Shown here one piece after another: positions 12,109 through 22,140 of a stretch of 64,000 bases of DNA. Numbering within the stretch: the first letter of the stretch is position 1; every line of letters starts with the position of its first letter. The notes beneath the pieces were generated by a model, which did not search any database, had not been told where the DNA came from, and saw only the letters and a list, made by a program, of their open reading frames with translations. The translations under genes were made by a program, and so were the position numbers. This DNA comes from Toxorhynchites rutilus septentrionalis (taxonomy: Eukaryota > Arthropoda > Insecta > Diptera > Culicidae). Where the stretch lies: contig NC_073746.1 in NCBI RefSeq assembly GCF_029784135.1, forward strand, positions 289,284,089 through 289,348,088. Direction: 5' to 3'.

Positions 12109-12540
12109 GACCCATCATTTTTTATAGATGTATTCATGAGTTTCCTTCAGTTCACGCAGCGAATTCGTGTTTATATCTTCAATACTGTCAAAACGGGTCC
12201 CACGAAGCGGTAATTTGAGTTTTGGAATTAGGAAAAAGTCACACGGGGTCACATCTTGAGAGTACGTTGCTTGTTCAATCACATTCGTGCCATTTTTGGT
12301 CCAAAATAGGTTCACAATGATCGATCGTTGAGCAGATGCATTATCGTGGTGCTAAATCCAAGTATTGTTCTTTCACAAATCCGGGCTTTTGCGACGAATT
12401 TCCTCTCTCAAACGCCTCATAACACCAAGTCAACTTTATTGACCGTTTTGCTCTCCAGGAGGAACTCCGAATGGACAACATCATATCAAAAATCACCGAG
12501 CAAAAAGAGTTAACTTGTTTTTAATGACACTGTAAACAAC
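12109..12540 (-). pseudogene. mariner-like transposase relic, C-terminal half
   Basis: The minus strand shows VVHSEFLLESKTVNKVDL, then HHDNASAQRSIIVNLF, the region of the second catalytic aspartate (HHDNA). It continues through SQDVTPCDFFLIPKLKLPLR, containing the third catalytic aspartate region (CDFF), to the C-terminus SLRELKETHEYIYKK. The TPCDFF arrangement is that of DD34D mariners. Stops and frame changes lie upstream of 12315 and the N-terminal half is absent. The C-terminal segment is close to the plus-strand relic at 6849-7140. Confidence 0.8.
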
Positions 12541-13170
12541 TGAAATAACAAATCGCGCTCAAAATTGACATTAGGACCACTGACAGTAGTACCAACTTAA
12601 AAAATAATAATTGAAAAATGTTCAGCTAGCAGATTTGAATTTACAAATTCTCGTTATACACGTTTCATAACTATATAACCGCTCCATTTTTTCAGTTTCA
12701 GTTTCCAGAGATATGTAAGAGGTCGGTTGAATTGAACTACATAGTGTGGGGAATAATAACTATCTTCATTTATAAAACTGGCCATTTGAACTTTATTGTT
12801 GTGTTCAGGCGCGAAACATCCAACAAAACAAAAATTCCAGTGCATAACTATAGAACCAGATGGAAAAACTCTCACTCCTTTACACAATTAACGTTAATTT
12901 CACATGAATCACAACGAGTTTCTAATTCGTAGGTCATCTTTAGTTTTCAAACAGTTCAAACAACCCATTCGGTGTGGTTTTGACCAAGCTGCGCCATGGT
13001 GTAGTGTGTATCTAGTTCTACGCAGAGGATACTTCTCGTTTAAGCTCTTCAAATCACTCACACTGTTTGTAAGATGCATGTACTATTCGTACGATCACTC
13101 CTCGCGAGGTCTTGATAGGGTTTTGATCTGGTAAACAAGCTGACCAGTTCAGAAACTAAAGCCCCTATTC
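12541..13170. other. unassigned stretch
   Basis: No recognisable coding or repeat structure. Short open frames on both strands have no family resemblance. Confidence 0.4.
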
Positions 13171-14600
13171 ATTAAGATTGTGTCACATTTACCCGAAACC
13201 CACTCACCCGAAAGACAGCTACCCGAATGCGACTTTTTCCCGAATGCAACAATTACTCAAATATAACAGTTACCCGAATGTAACATTTACCCGAATGCGA
13301 CAGTTACTTGAATGTAACAATCACCCGAATGTAACATCAACCCGAACTTACCCGAAAGAAGGATACATTCGAATAATACGCAAATTTTATTATTAGGAAG
13401 TAATTGTATATATTTATTTCTGATGAGTATTATAAAAAGATCATATTTGTCTTGTACGTTCATTTCCATCCAAAAAGTTCGTATTTTTTGTGGGTAGTGC
13501 AATTTGAGAAATAGCGGCGTAGGATAAAATCCTTTTCAAAATAATGAAAAGTGAAATAATGCAGTTTTATAACGTATTATAAAATGTATCTATTCATATG
13601 GATGACTCAACCCGTCCACTTAAAAGAAAGCTGACAGTGTTGGTACATACGTATTATGGCACTAAAGTGCAACTGTTATTATGATTTTTTTTTTTCGTAA
13701 TAAAATTTATTCTGAGATCACTGTGATGGAAGCGGTTCCCATCTAACGAGGATGAGGAACCGAGGCGGTCTCAAGCCGACAAGGTGATGCAATCTGAGTT
13801 GACTGCCGACCGTAATGCACCAGGTATGCCGTCCTAACCTAACTAAAGGATCGTCTCCTATGTTTCAAACAAACCGGGCAATCGGTTGAACACAGGTTTG
13901 CTTGCGAGAGGCCGCCGCTTCCGACTGCGGGTTGGCGGCCGACTCGGATTGCGTCAACTCGGCGGCTTGATGCCGCCTAGGTTCTTTATCCTCGTTAAAT
14001 GGGGCTTCGTCTCCATTACGTTGACCTCAGAATAAGTTTTATCACGGAATAATAAATTTAATATAAAAACTGGGGTGGTAAATACGTGAATACCTTTTCT
14101 TTTATCAATTCCTTCCACGTTCTCATGGCATTTATGCTTAAATTTTTTACGTTAAAACTACCTGTTTAATTTTCGAAATATTCCATAACCCATGCTCATT
14201 TTTGAATGATCTCATGGATTTAAATATCAATACGGAAAGGAAGGAAGACGGCATGTCAATTGTGTCTACACTAATTTTCAGAAATGACACCGCGAAGTCT
14301 TCAAAATCATTTTCAAATTTCCTCATTACAATTTATCATTTCACTTCGTAGTTTTGTTGCTTTTTCATGTTGTTTTGATGTAATCTTATTTATCAACAGG
14401 AGATTCGACGAAACTCATAATCTGATTTGTCGGAATCTTTCATTCTCATTCGGGTAAACATTCCATTCAGATAAATATCGCATTCGGATGTTTGTTACAT
14501 TCGGGTATTTGTTGCATTCGGGTGAATTTCATTCGGGTACATGTGTTTCGGGTAAACGTGTTTCGGGTGAATGGTTTTCCGGCGAATGGGACACAACCAT
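13171..14600. mobile_element. element with minisatellite ends (ACCCGAATG repeats)
   Basis: The left end (about 13185-13365) is an array of roughly 16-bp units of the type ACCCGAATGYRACARTT. The right end (about 14445-14585) is the same array in inverted orientation (ATTCGGGT). The outermost bases also match inversely (TTGTGTCACATTTACCCG against TTGTGTCCCATTCGCC). The arrangement, inverted minisatellite arms round a spacer, resembles foldback or MITE-like elements. There is no transposase inside. A separate GC-rich inverted-repeat element sits in the spacer (13695-14050). The target duplication is unclear. Confidence 0.6.
13695..14050. mobile_element. GC-rich inverted-repeat element
   Basis: The left end runs TAATAAAATTTATTCTGAG and on to ATGGAAGCGGTTCCCATCTA and ACGAGGAT. 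The right end is its imperfect inverse (ATCCTCGTTAAATGGGGC, then CTCAGAATAAGTTTTATCAC). Arms are about 55 bp. The interior is strongly GC-rich against AT-rich surroundings and contains short hairpins (for example GGCGGCTTGATGCCGCC at 13961). No protein is recognisable and the family is unknown to me. Confidence 0.55.
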
Positions 14601-14699
14601 TTGTTAAACTTTCCGGATTTCAAGAATTGATGCCAAATTATTCAATTATCACATTGTTTTTGATGACGAAAACGAAAAGACATTTCAATCGCCGTGTTC

Positions 14700-14905
14700 C
14701 GGTGGAAAGGGTCTTATACCGAGAAAACAAACAGACAACTATCCGAGAAGGTGGCCACAGCTCGCCCAAGATCAGCTCGAGGGTTACCGCTGCCATCAAA
14801 AAGACGATTCGGGCCAATACTGTGAACGCGCGGAAAATGGCGAAGGAACACGGGATCAGCGACTTTACGGCACGGAAGATCGTGGAGAAAATTGCGGGGC
14901 GAATT
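14700..14905 (+). pseudogene. Tc1-like transposase helix-turn-helix fragment
   Basis: Within a 148-codon plus-strand frame, the segment KISSRVTAAIKKTIRANTVN and then ARKMAKEHGISDFTARKIVE resembles the second helix-turn-helix of IS630/Tc1-group transposases (typically an arginine-rich stretch, then ARKMAKE..IS..T). The frame closes soon after and no catalytic DDE region follows. The N-terminal part of the frame translates the minisatellite arm of the adjacent element and is not genuine coding sequence. Probably a broken Tc1/ITmD37E-type relic; the subfamily is uncertain. Confidence 0.45.
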
Positions 14906-14950
14906 CGATGGCATGGAAAAAACTCACATAATTACTAACCGCATCCGGGA

Positions 14951-17900
14951 GCTACGATGTAAGAAAATATTAAACTATCTCAAGTGAAAAAAAAATCGGT
15001 AATCCTTTCCAGATAAATCTGTACATGTGGCAACACTGAGCGCAACGCAGAGGATTGGGTTGCATGTGACTTTGTTTCCTGCTCCCTTCAACCCAGAATT
15101 TTACCGTTTTACGTGCTACTAAAAATATAAAATCTAATATTTAAAATTGAAACGTCCTATTGCATTACTTTACACTACAGTAAGCGGAAACACCTTACGT
15201 TATCTGAAAAAATCCCGTAAGTCCTAAATCGACACCCAATGAGTGGTTGTTATTTTTAAGAATTACATTTTAATTTTACATATAAAATTCTGACGAGAAT
15301 TCTCTATAATGTTTGTTGTAAATTTGCCTTAAATTTCCTATATTTTCTACTTTTGCGCTCTTCTTTGGTATATGATTTAAATTATCAAAAATTATAAACA
15401 TAAATAAACACAAACAAATTTCATAAAAGAGATTTTACAGATTAATCATAATTGCTCTCACTCAAGGGTTGTTTCTACACTTGACTTTTCAAGGAATGTT
15501 TCCCAACATTTGAATATAAAAAATATATACTTCCTTATGGCGTTAAACAGTGTTCTCATATTCGAAATTGTTGATGATATAAGCCTTTTAACAAGTACAA
15601 TAAAACACCGGAATAGATCGATAAAAGAAATCGGCGCGAAGAATAGCTCACATTCTGATCATTTTCATACATGAAATACAGACAAGTCGGTAGTAATAGT
15701 TCAACATTTCCCTAATCATTTTAGTATCCCTTCAGTCCTCACCCTTCATCAGATTTTTGAACAGAAATGTGAGTGATAAACTGTTCGAACCCATTCCATC
15801 AAAAATCTATTCCATCTATCATATCAAAAACCTATCTTATCCTCACGCATATAATGAATCATTCCCATCTGTGAGCGGGGGTAACCTGTATGACCATTTC
15901 TTCGACGGGGAATGATTAACGCCAGCGATGGAGAGTTTCCTTTCGTCACAGCTGCTTTAGAATTTTCTAACAAATCGTTCACGTTTGAGCCATCAACTAA
16001 CGGAACACCGTTTCGACAGGACATTCCTCAGAAAGTAGCAACAGCCAGCAGATGTCCATCATCATCATCAGCAGTAATTCATCTCGGCGAACGCCTGAAT
16101 CATCCGATTCGTCTAACAAGGAATAACGACAAACAAAACAAACAAACGCCGCTAACAGAACCGGCGAGGATGTGTATGACTACACCATCTGGCAATTGGA
16201 AGGATGACGATGATGACGGCAATGAGTAACATACACGGACAAAAGTTGAAAGATAAATTAGTGCAAATTATGGGCTGGCACTTCGTGGTGATGGAAGCGA
16301 AATGAAACATAACGGATCCGACAATGACTCGGATGAAACCGATAGCGCTCGCTCCACGCCCCATGCCGCGATTTCCCGTCGCCTCTCTTGACAATGGAAT
16401 TACGTAAGCCTTCCCACTGTGGGTGGAAATAGAAAAGGCCGCACTACAAAGCGGGTCAGTTTTGCAAAGTTAACGGAGTGGTTGGGAATGACAGCAGGAA
16501 GCAGACGACAGCGAAGCAGAGATAGCGGTAATTTCCGCAAAAGATTTCCTCACACTGCTTCTCCTCGGCTGGACCGGGTTAGGTTGACAGTAGCTCCGGG
16601 TTGTTGAACTAGTTCAAATACAAAGTTAAACGGAAATGGGACTCACTTTGTGCTAAGGGTCGATCACTTTCCCTCTCTGTCTGTCACTGTCGGATCTTCC
16701 CGTTCGCTGCGGGTGGTCCTCGCTGATAATCCTCGTTCGCCGGGTATATTCAAACTGTCAGCAAGAATTTTCGTTGTATTTGAGGTGACGGTTGTCGTTT
16801 ACGTTTCTGGCTGATTCACAAAATCACTGATAATTTTCCTACTTCATGTAAACCCTTCCACTGGCACTTTGAGCATTTCTGTTACCACAGCTTGAAGCGC
16901 ACACATACCAACGAGATTAGCAAAATCGATTTAGTTGTCTAACACTGATTCGACATGTTTGTGCCACAAATTTTGCAATCTGGTGCTCACTAGACCGGCA
17001 AACAATTCACTCACAGGTTTTGGGCTCTTGTTTCTTCTCCTCAGGAACGCAGATCACGTCTGAAGTTAAACTAATGTTGCAACACCCCCGCCACTGTCAT
17101 GGCACACATATATTTTGATTTATGGCAAGAGATACGAACAAATCGATGAGCACTTCTCACGCACAACGCAACAACCCCCACACATTTCTGGAGCTTTCCT
17201 CCGCCCATACCGGATTTATTCAATGTAATGTAAAACCACTGAAGGGCTCGGTCCTGCCGCTTTAACGCTATTAATAATCAATTTTCAACCGCCCATGGCT
17301 TGCGGCGAATGTGGGCCCTTCAGCCCCCACCGAAAAAGGAGCAACCAAAAATTATTTCTGCCGCTCTTTGAATCACACACATTCCTTTTGCCTGCGTCTC
17401 GGATCGATTCCCCCACCCTTGGCGACCACGAAAATCGCGAATTCGGATACACCACGGTCGGAGGACCAGAACAACAACAAACACACCCGCGCGCGTACAA
17501 ATTGCTTCACAGAGATGGCGGCGGCAATGACGGGTATATGTAAAGTCTCATATGCTGCCCCAACCGAAGGAATGTGGGCTACGAAAGGAAAAGAACCCGT
17601 TTGTGGACCAGCAAACGGTACAGACGCTTATCTCGGAACACCGCTCGAGAGCAACTGAGTTGGCCTACTTTCAGGCGGACCTCGGACAGCACCATCAACG
17701 CGTGGCTTCGGAACGAAACGCGGACGACCGAAGCCGGGGAGGTCGGGATTGAGAAAATAACAGGAACACACAAGGATTTGCGAATGTTGCCTTTCTGCGC
17801 TCCCGCGGTTCCCGCACTTGCTGTGCTATCGAAGCGTGAGAGCGAAGCGTAAGGAAGCACGCAAAAATCTTTCCACACTCGAACAGGAGGATGGAACAGC

Positions 17901-18315
17901 GAGAGCGAAAGGATTCAGCCCGCGAGAGTAGGTGAGTTACTTTTTGTTATTGTTCGTAAAAGAGAGAGCGCCGGCTGGATGAGACTGCAAGTGCTCAATC
18001 CGTTAATTTGTAATGGCACTCGGACGGCACTGACGATCATATGCATCGGAACGGGTGTATATAAATATAAATCGATTATATTCGATTAACCAGAATACGT
18101 TGTTTTGATGTAAATAAATGTTCGGTTTATTTCTCTGTTAAGGCAGTATTCTAGTCTATAAATTTGAAAAAAAAAAATTTCATATTTCTGAAGCTCAAGC
18201 ATTCAAGAATATATCCTAGGAAAGACTTTTCGATAACACCATTATTTATCGATTTTGATCCATTTTTGTGATGCGGTATCTTATATAATAAGGTCATAAC
18301 AATCAACTTCAAATG
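14951..18315. other. GC-richer region without recognised genes, possibly host
   Basis: From about 16000 to 17950 the sequence is less AT-rich than most of the window and lacks TE ends. Open frames up to 115 codons exist on both strands but none has a known domain. A consensus splice donor (GAGTAG then GTGAGT at about 17930-17936) follows a purine-rich segment, as would suit a non-coding first exon, but I see no linked acceptor or coding exon. The parts at 14.95-15.9 kb are AT-rich and featureless. Confidence 0.35.
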
Positions 18316-18322
18316 CTTTTAT

Positions 18323-18823
18323 ATGGGGGTCTCCGTAGCCACACTGGTTGCGCGTTCGCTTAGTAAGCGATCGATGGTGAGCTCAAAACTCAGGGCCCTC
18401 ATTGACCATCTTTGTGTTGTTACAGAATAACTACGTCCAAGCAACAATCATCAGCGATGGAGTTCGATCCACGGTCGAAATAAAGTCGATTCATCCATAC
18501 AATTGCTCTGCTCTGCAAGAAACATCGGGCTGCTATTCTATTAATAATTTAACAATGGTCATATCATCTGTCTCCGTTGTCCGGTCTAACTGGACAATGG
18601 AAGAACAGAACGAATATTCTTACGCCTAAATAGCTACTGTGAAATGTAATGTACCATATGCAATGGTATAGAAGGAATACTATAAAGCCGATAAAAGGCA
18701 ACTGTGTAATGTGCTAATTATAGATGTGATAAACATGTGACATGTAAACGATTAAAATTCGGCTCTGTTACTGTTAAAAATTCTAATGAGCCTGAAATAA
18801 ACAAATGGGATAAAAACAAAATA
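18323..18823 (+). mobile_element. tRNA-derived SINE (Feilai-like), copy 1
   Basis: A short retroposon with an internal RNA polymerase III promoter: box A-like TAGCCACACTGG (18336-18347) and box B-like AGCTCAAAACTC (18380-18391), spaced as in tRNA-derived SINEs. A second copy in the opposite orientation at 60689-61173 matches over nearly the whole length. The 3' part ends in an A-rich AATAAACAAA-type tail. A short candidate target duplication, CTTTTAT, lies at 18316-18322 and 18824-18830. Resemblance to the Aedes Feilai family is from memory and needs checking. It codes for no protein. Confidence 0.8.
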
Positions 18824-18830
18824 CTTTTAT

Positions 18831-20200
18831 CTCGAAACTAGTTTTTTTAAACTGGCGTACACGATATTTCAAGTTCTATTGAACCGATTTATGTCGAATT
18901 TATATAAACATACTGAATGCATCTCTCTGTCACATGAAAAAAAAAAAATTAAAATTTTCTTTTTTTGTTAAATCTTGAAACGTAAAAGACAGCATTTTTT
19001 CTCTTCACACGGCCGTCATTTAGTCAAAAAACATATGTTTGACTTGGCTGAGGTTCATGCAATAGCAGCATCTTTTTTGATTCAGAATCTGTTAGATTTT
19101 TTTGTTTTAGATAACCAGAATCACTGGAATCGTGTATGCCATAGCACAATGTTTTAGAACCCCCTCACTTCATCAGCTTGTAACTATTCTAGTCATAGAT
19201 GCCAACCCTACCTGATTTTTCAGGATTTCCCAGACTTTCTGGCACACTCCCTGATATCCTGACAAACACTCGATTTTGCCTGATTTTACTGAAATGATCC
19301 TGATTCTTCCTGATTTTTGTAGTTTTTACTCCATAAGGGGACATTTATTAAATCTTGAAGTTGACGTGAAAGAAAGATACATTATGTGATTAGAAGGTCC
19401 GAAATTAGTTTCAAATCGTCATATTTTGAATTAAAATAATTTTTTGGTGGTTTATGAATGTTGTCCTGACTTTTACTTTTACTTTTTGTCTACAGATTTC
19501 TTAATATTACCACAAAAGCTTGTCATTATAATATAAAAAATCATTATCAGATACAGTTTTTTGTTCAATGTTTCACTATTTTCGAAAAAAAAGAGGTCCT
19601 CTATTACGTAGAATACGTAGAATACATATTCTGGCAGGTTATTCAATTATCTAACTGAAAATGATTAATGAATATCAGTGTGACACATAACAGGGTGGAA
19701 TGGTAGACGAAGTATATGTGGATCGGTGAACACAAAAAAAATCGTCATTCACCGAAAATATTAATATATTCATTATATAAGTTCGCGCTAGTGTAAACGG
19801 TTGATGCGATTTCTATAAATTCTTCGTATATCTTCACATGATTATATCACTAGTCTAAACCCACCGTAATATGTTCGTCAACCCGTCATATACTGAAGTC
19901 AACCGCTAACTGGAATATCTTTAACTGGACTTATCTATAACAGGGCGTACGTTAACTGGGCTGCAAATCAGTTATGTATGTCATCTTCAATTTGAAGTAT
20001 TGCTTTTGCGGTTTCACAGTCCAGTTCGCAACTTAAATTCGCTAATTGTTTTGACGTAGAACTGCGTCTTTCAGGAAGGGTGTCAAATCAGAAAACAGGT
20101 CACGTTTTTATGAAATAAAGTTAACGTTAATAACTATTTTCACTGTGAACTGGAAGAACTTCCTTGTACATTTGTTCTGCCGATTTGTGTGCTAACCCTA
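18831..20200. other. unassigned stretch with hAT end fragment
   Basis: AT-rich with no recognised gene. It holds the hAT end fragment annotated at 19195-19335. The segment at about 20046-20060 (GACGTAGAACTGCGTC) is a short palindrome-like motif resembling the ends of the unnamed repeat family. Confidence 0.4.
19195..19335. mobile_element. hAT-type element end fragment
   Basis: This begins CATAGATGCCAACCCTACC and continues through CCTGATTTTTCAGGATTTCC and repeated CCTGAT motifs. It is the inverse of the right end of the element at 62369-63774 (which ends with the inverse of CAGAGATGCCAACC) and matches it over about 140 bp. No second end is found nearby, so this copy is truncated. Confidence 0.65.
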
Positions 20201-20204
20201 CCCA

Positions 20205-20500
20205 TATTTCGAATGCTTATAACTCGAACATTTCTTAACAGATCGGAAAGATGTTTGCACCAATTGATAGGAAATATTTCTACGCGTCTATCACAATTAA
20301 TAAAATATTATTTTTCATTGGATGAACAATTGAATAACTGTAAAATGTCAAACGTTATCTAAACGCCCTAACTGCCAAGTTTTGATAGACCCGATTTACG
20401 GTTTCCCCAACACAGATCTCAAAATCGATGTACCTGTGGAAATCCGCTTTGCAAATATACATGCAAGTCGGGGGTATTTTTTGGTGTTGAGTAATTTTGT
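20205..20500. repeat. unnamed 1.05-kb repeat, copy C (partial)
   Basis: Shares TTTCGAATGCTTATAACTCG with copy B and the inverse of copy A, then follows the same order through AACGTTATCTAAACGCC, the ATTTACGG stretch and CACCTGTGGAAAT-like segments. The GACGTRGGACTA ends are not present at full strength here. Confidence 0.65.
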
Positions 20501-20723
20501 ACTCGCTTGTCGTTGTGCAGACCGGAATATGTTTCCCTAAAACGTACTTTTAAATTGAGAAGCCTGGGAAAATCATCCTTTCAGATACCAGAGGTGAATG
20601 AACTTTCGCGGTTCGAGAACTACGTAAACATGAGATGTGCAATAATTTTAGAGGGAAATGTAAAATACAATGAACGTTTGACAATTCATCCCTCCACATA
20701 TTTTGGTAGTCCTAGGCATCATA

Positions 20724-21995
20724 TTAGGCTGTCAAAAAAGTCCTGCGTTATTTTTTTTGAATTTTCATTTGTTCATAAAATTAGTTACAATCATCTGGTT
20801 TAAGTCAAATATGCGCCGTTTTGTTCGATGACTTGTTCCCAACGAGATGCCAACTTAATAATACCCCTGTTAAAGAAGCTCGCTTCCTTATTGGCAAAAA
20901 ACTCGGATAGCCAATTTTCACAGGCCTCTTTTGTGGCTAACTTCTGACTGCCTAGCTCGTTCGCCATGGACAAAAACAGGTGGTAGTCACTTGGTGCAAG
21001 GTCCGGACTATACGGCGGATGCAAAAGAACCTCCCATCCGAGCTCCCGGAGCTTCTGGCGCGTCACCAAAGAAGTGTGTGGCCTGGTGTTGTCCTGATGG
21101 AAGACAATGCGGCCTCTGTTTATCAAAGATGGCCTCTTCTTCATGAGTGCTACCTTCAAGCGGTCCAGTTGTTGGCAGTACAGGTCCGAATTGAGCGTTT
21201 GGCCATAGGGAACCAGGTCATAATAGATTATTCCTTGACAATCCCACCAAACACACAGCAGAACCTTCCTGGCCGTTAATGAGGGCTTGACCACCGTCTG
21301 AGCCGCTTCAGCGGGCTTCGACCACGACCGTTTGCGCTTCACGTTGTCGTAAGTGACCCACTTTTCGTCGCCAGTCACCATCCGCTTCAGAAACGAGTCG
21401 ATTTTGTTGCGATTCAGCAGCGATTCACATGCGTCGATACGGTCAAAGATGTTTTTTTGCGTCAACGTGTGTGGCACCCATACATCGAGCTTCTTTGTGA
21501 ATTCAAGCTTCTTCAAATGGTTAATAACGGTTTGATGACTTATCCCCAGCTCTTGGCCGATGCTACGGCTGCTACTATGCTGGTTTTTCTCGGCTAATTC
21601 AGCGATTTTGTCGCAAATTTCGACGACAGGCCTTCCGGAGCGTGGCGCATCTTCGACGACCTCTACACCAGAACGAAAACGTTGAAACCATCGTTGTGCG
21701 GTGGAAATGGAAACTGTATCGGGTCCATAAACTGAACAAATTTTATTGGCAGCTTGAGATGCATTTTTGCCTTTGTCATAGTAGTACTGTAAAATATGTC
21801 GGATTTTCTCTTTATTTTGCTCCATATTTGCGACACTATAACTCACGAACGACTTAACCAAACAAAACACTGTCAAGGACTATATTATACCTTTCCAACA
21901 AGCTATAGTATGACTCGATACAATGAATACAACTAGAACTACGCGCTTACAACGACACCTCGCGGAAATACCGCAGGACTTTTTTGACAGCCTAA
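20724..21995 (-). mobile_element. complete mariner transposon
   Basis: A 1272-bp element with perfect 24-bp inverted ends (20724-20747 and 21972-21995, beginning TTAGGCTGTCAAAAAAGTCC). It is flanked by TA on both sides (20722-20723 and 21996-21997), the target duplication of the mariner family. The length, ends, target site and a single uninterrupted transposase frame are all canonical. Together they suggest recent insertion and possible activity. It lies downstream of copy C of the unnamed repeat. Confidence 0.95.
20800..21825 (-). CDS. mariner transposase (DD34D), intact
   Basis: Encodes a mariner transposase of 341 residues from the methionine at 21823-21825 (MEQNKEKIRHILQYYYDKGK). A methionine 17 codons upstream is in frame, but the downstream start gives the usual family length of about 345. 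The N-terminal 110 residues hold the two helix-turn-helix motifs that bind the inverted ends (RWFQRFRSG, SGRPVV and IGQELGISHQTVINHLKKL). The linker motif WVPHTL is followed by the catalytic DDD triad: TGDEKWV, HQDNTRPH and SPDLAPSDYHLF, with 34 residues between the last two aspartates as in DD34D mariners. The protein cuts and pastes its element at TA sites in the nucleus. There are no stops or frameshifts. The variant WVPHTL (commonly WVPHEL) is a mild oddity in an inter-subunit motif, with unknown effect. Confidence 0.93.
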   Translation of the reverse strand: MEQNKEKIRHILQYYYDKGKNASQAANKICSVYGPDTVSISTAQRWFQRFRSGVEVVEDAPRSGRPVVEICDKIAELAEKNQHSSSRSIGQELGISHQTVINHLKKLEFTKKLDVWVPHTLTQKNIFDRIDACESLLNRNKIDSFLKRMVTGDEKWVTYDNVKRKRSWSKPAEAAQTVVKPSLTARKVLLCVWWDCQGIIYYDLVPYGQTLNSDLYCQQLDRLKVALMKKRPSLINRGRIVFHQDNTRPHTSLVTRQKLRELGWEVLLHPPYSPDLAPSDYHLFLSMANELGSQKLATKEACENWLSEFFANKEASFFNRGIIKLASRWEQVIEQNGAYLT

Positions 21996-22084
21996 TATCA
22001 AACGTTCATAAAATTTATTTGTTACGAAGAACATAATTCTAAAATAATATTCGAAGTGGTAAACAAGTGGATTGCATGATATAA

Positions 22085-22140
22085 TTGCGTAGTTCTACGT
22101 CGAAAATATGCGGTCGTGTCCTAGATACAACCCCTTACAA
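22085..22140. repeat. short repeat shared with 2450-2505
   Basis: The stretch around GCGTAGTTCTACGTC and ATGCGGTCGTGTCCTAGATA also occurs near 2451-2505 with few differences, and both copies end in ACAACC followed by a T-rich run. It looks like the terminal part of an interspersed repeat that lies beside copies A and C of the unnamed family. Confidence 0.5.

Noticed and set aside
14492..14700. N-terminal part of the 148-codon frame
   Set aside because: It is a translation of the minisatellite arm of the neighbouring element, hence its repeated valine- and arginine-rich residues.
17311..17658. A 115-codon frame in the GC-rich island
   Set aside because: No motif, low complexity in places, and competing frames on both strands.
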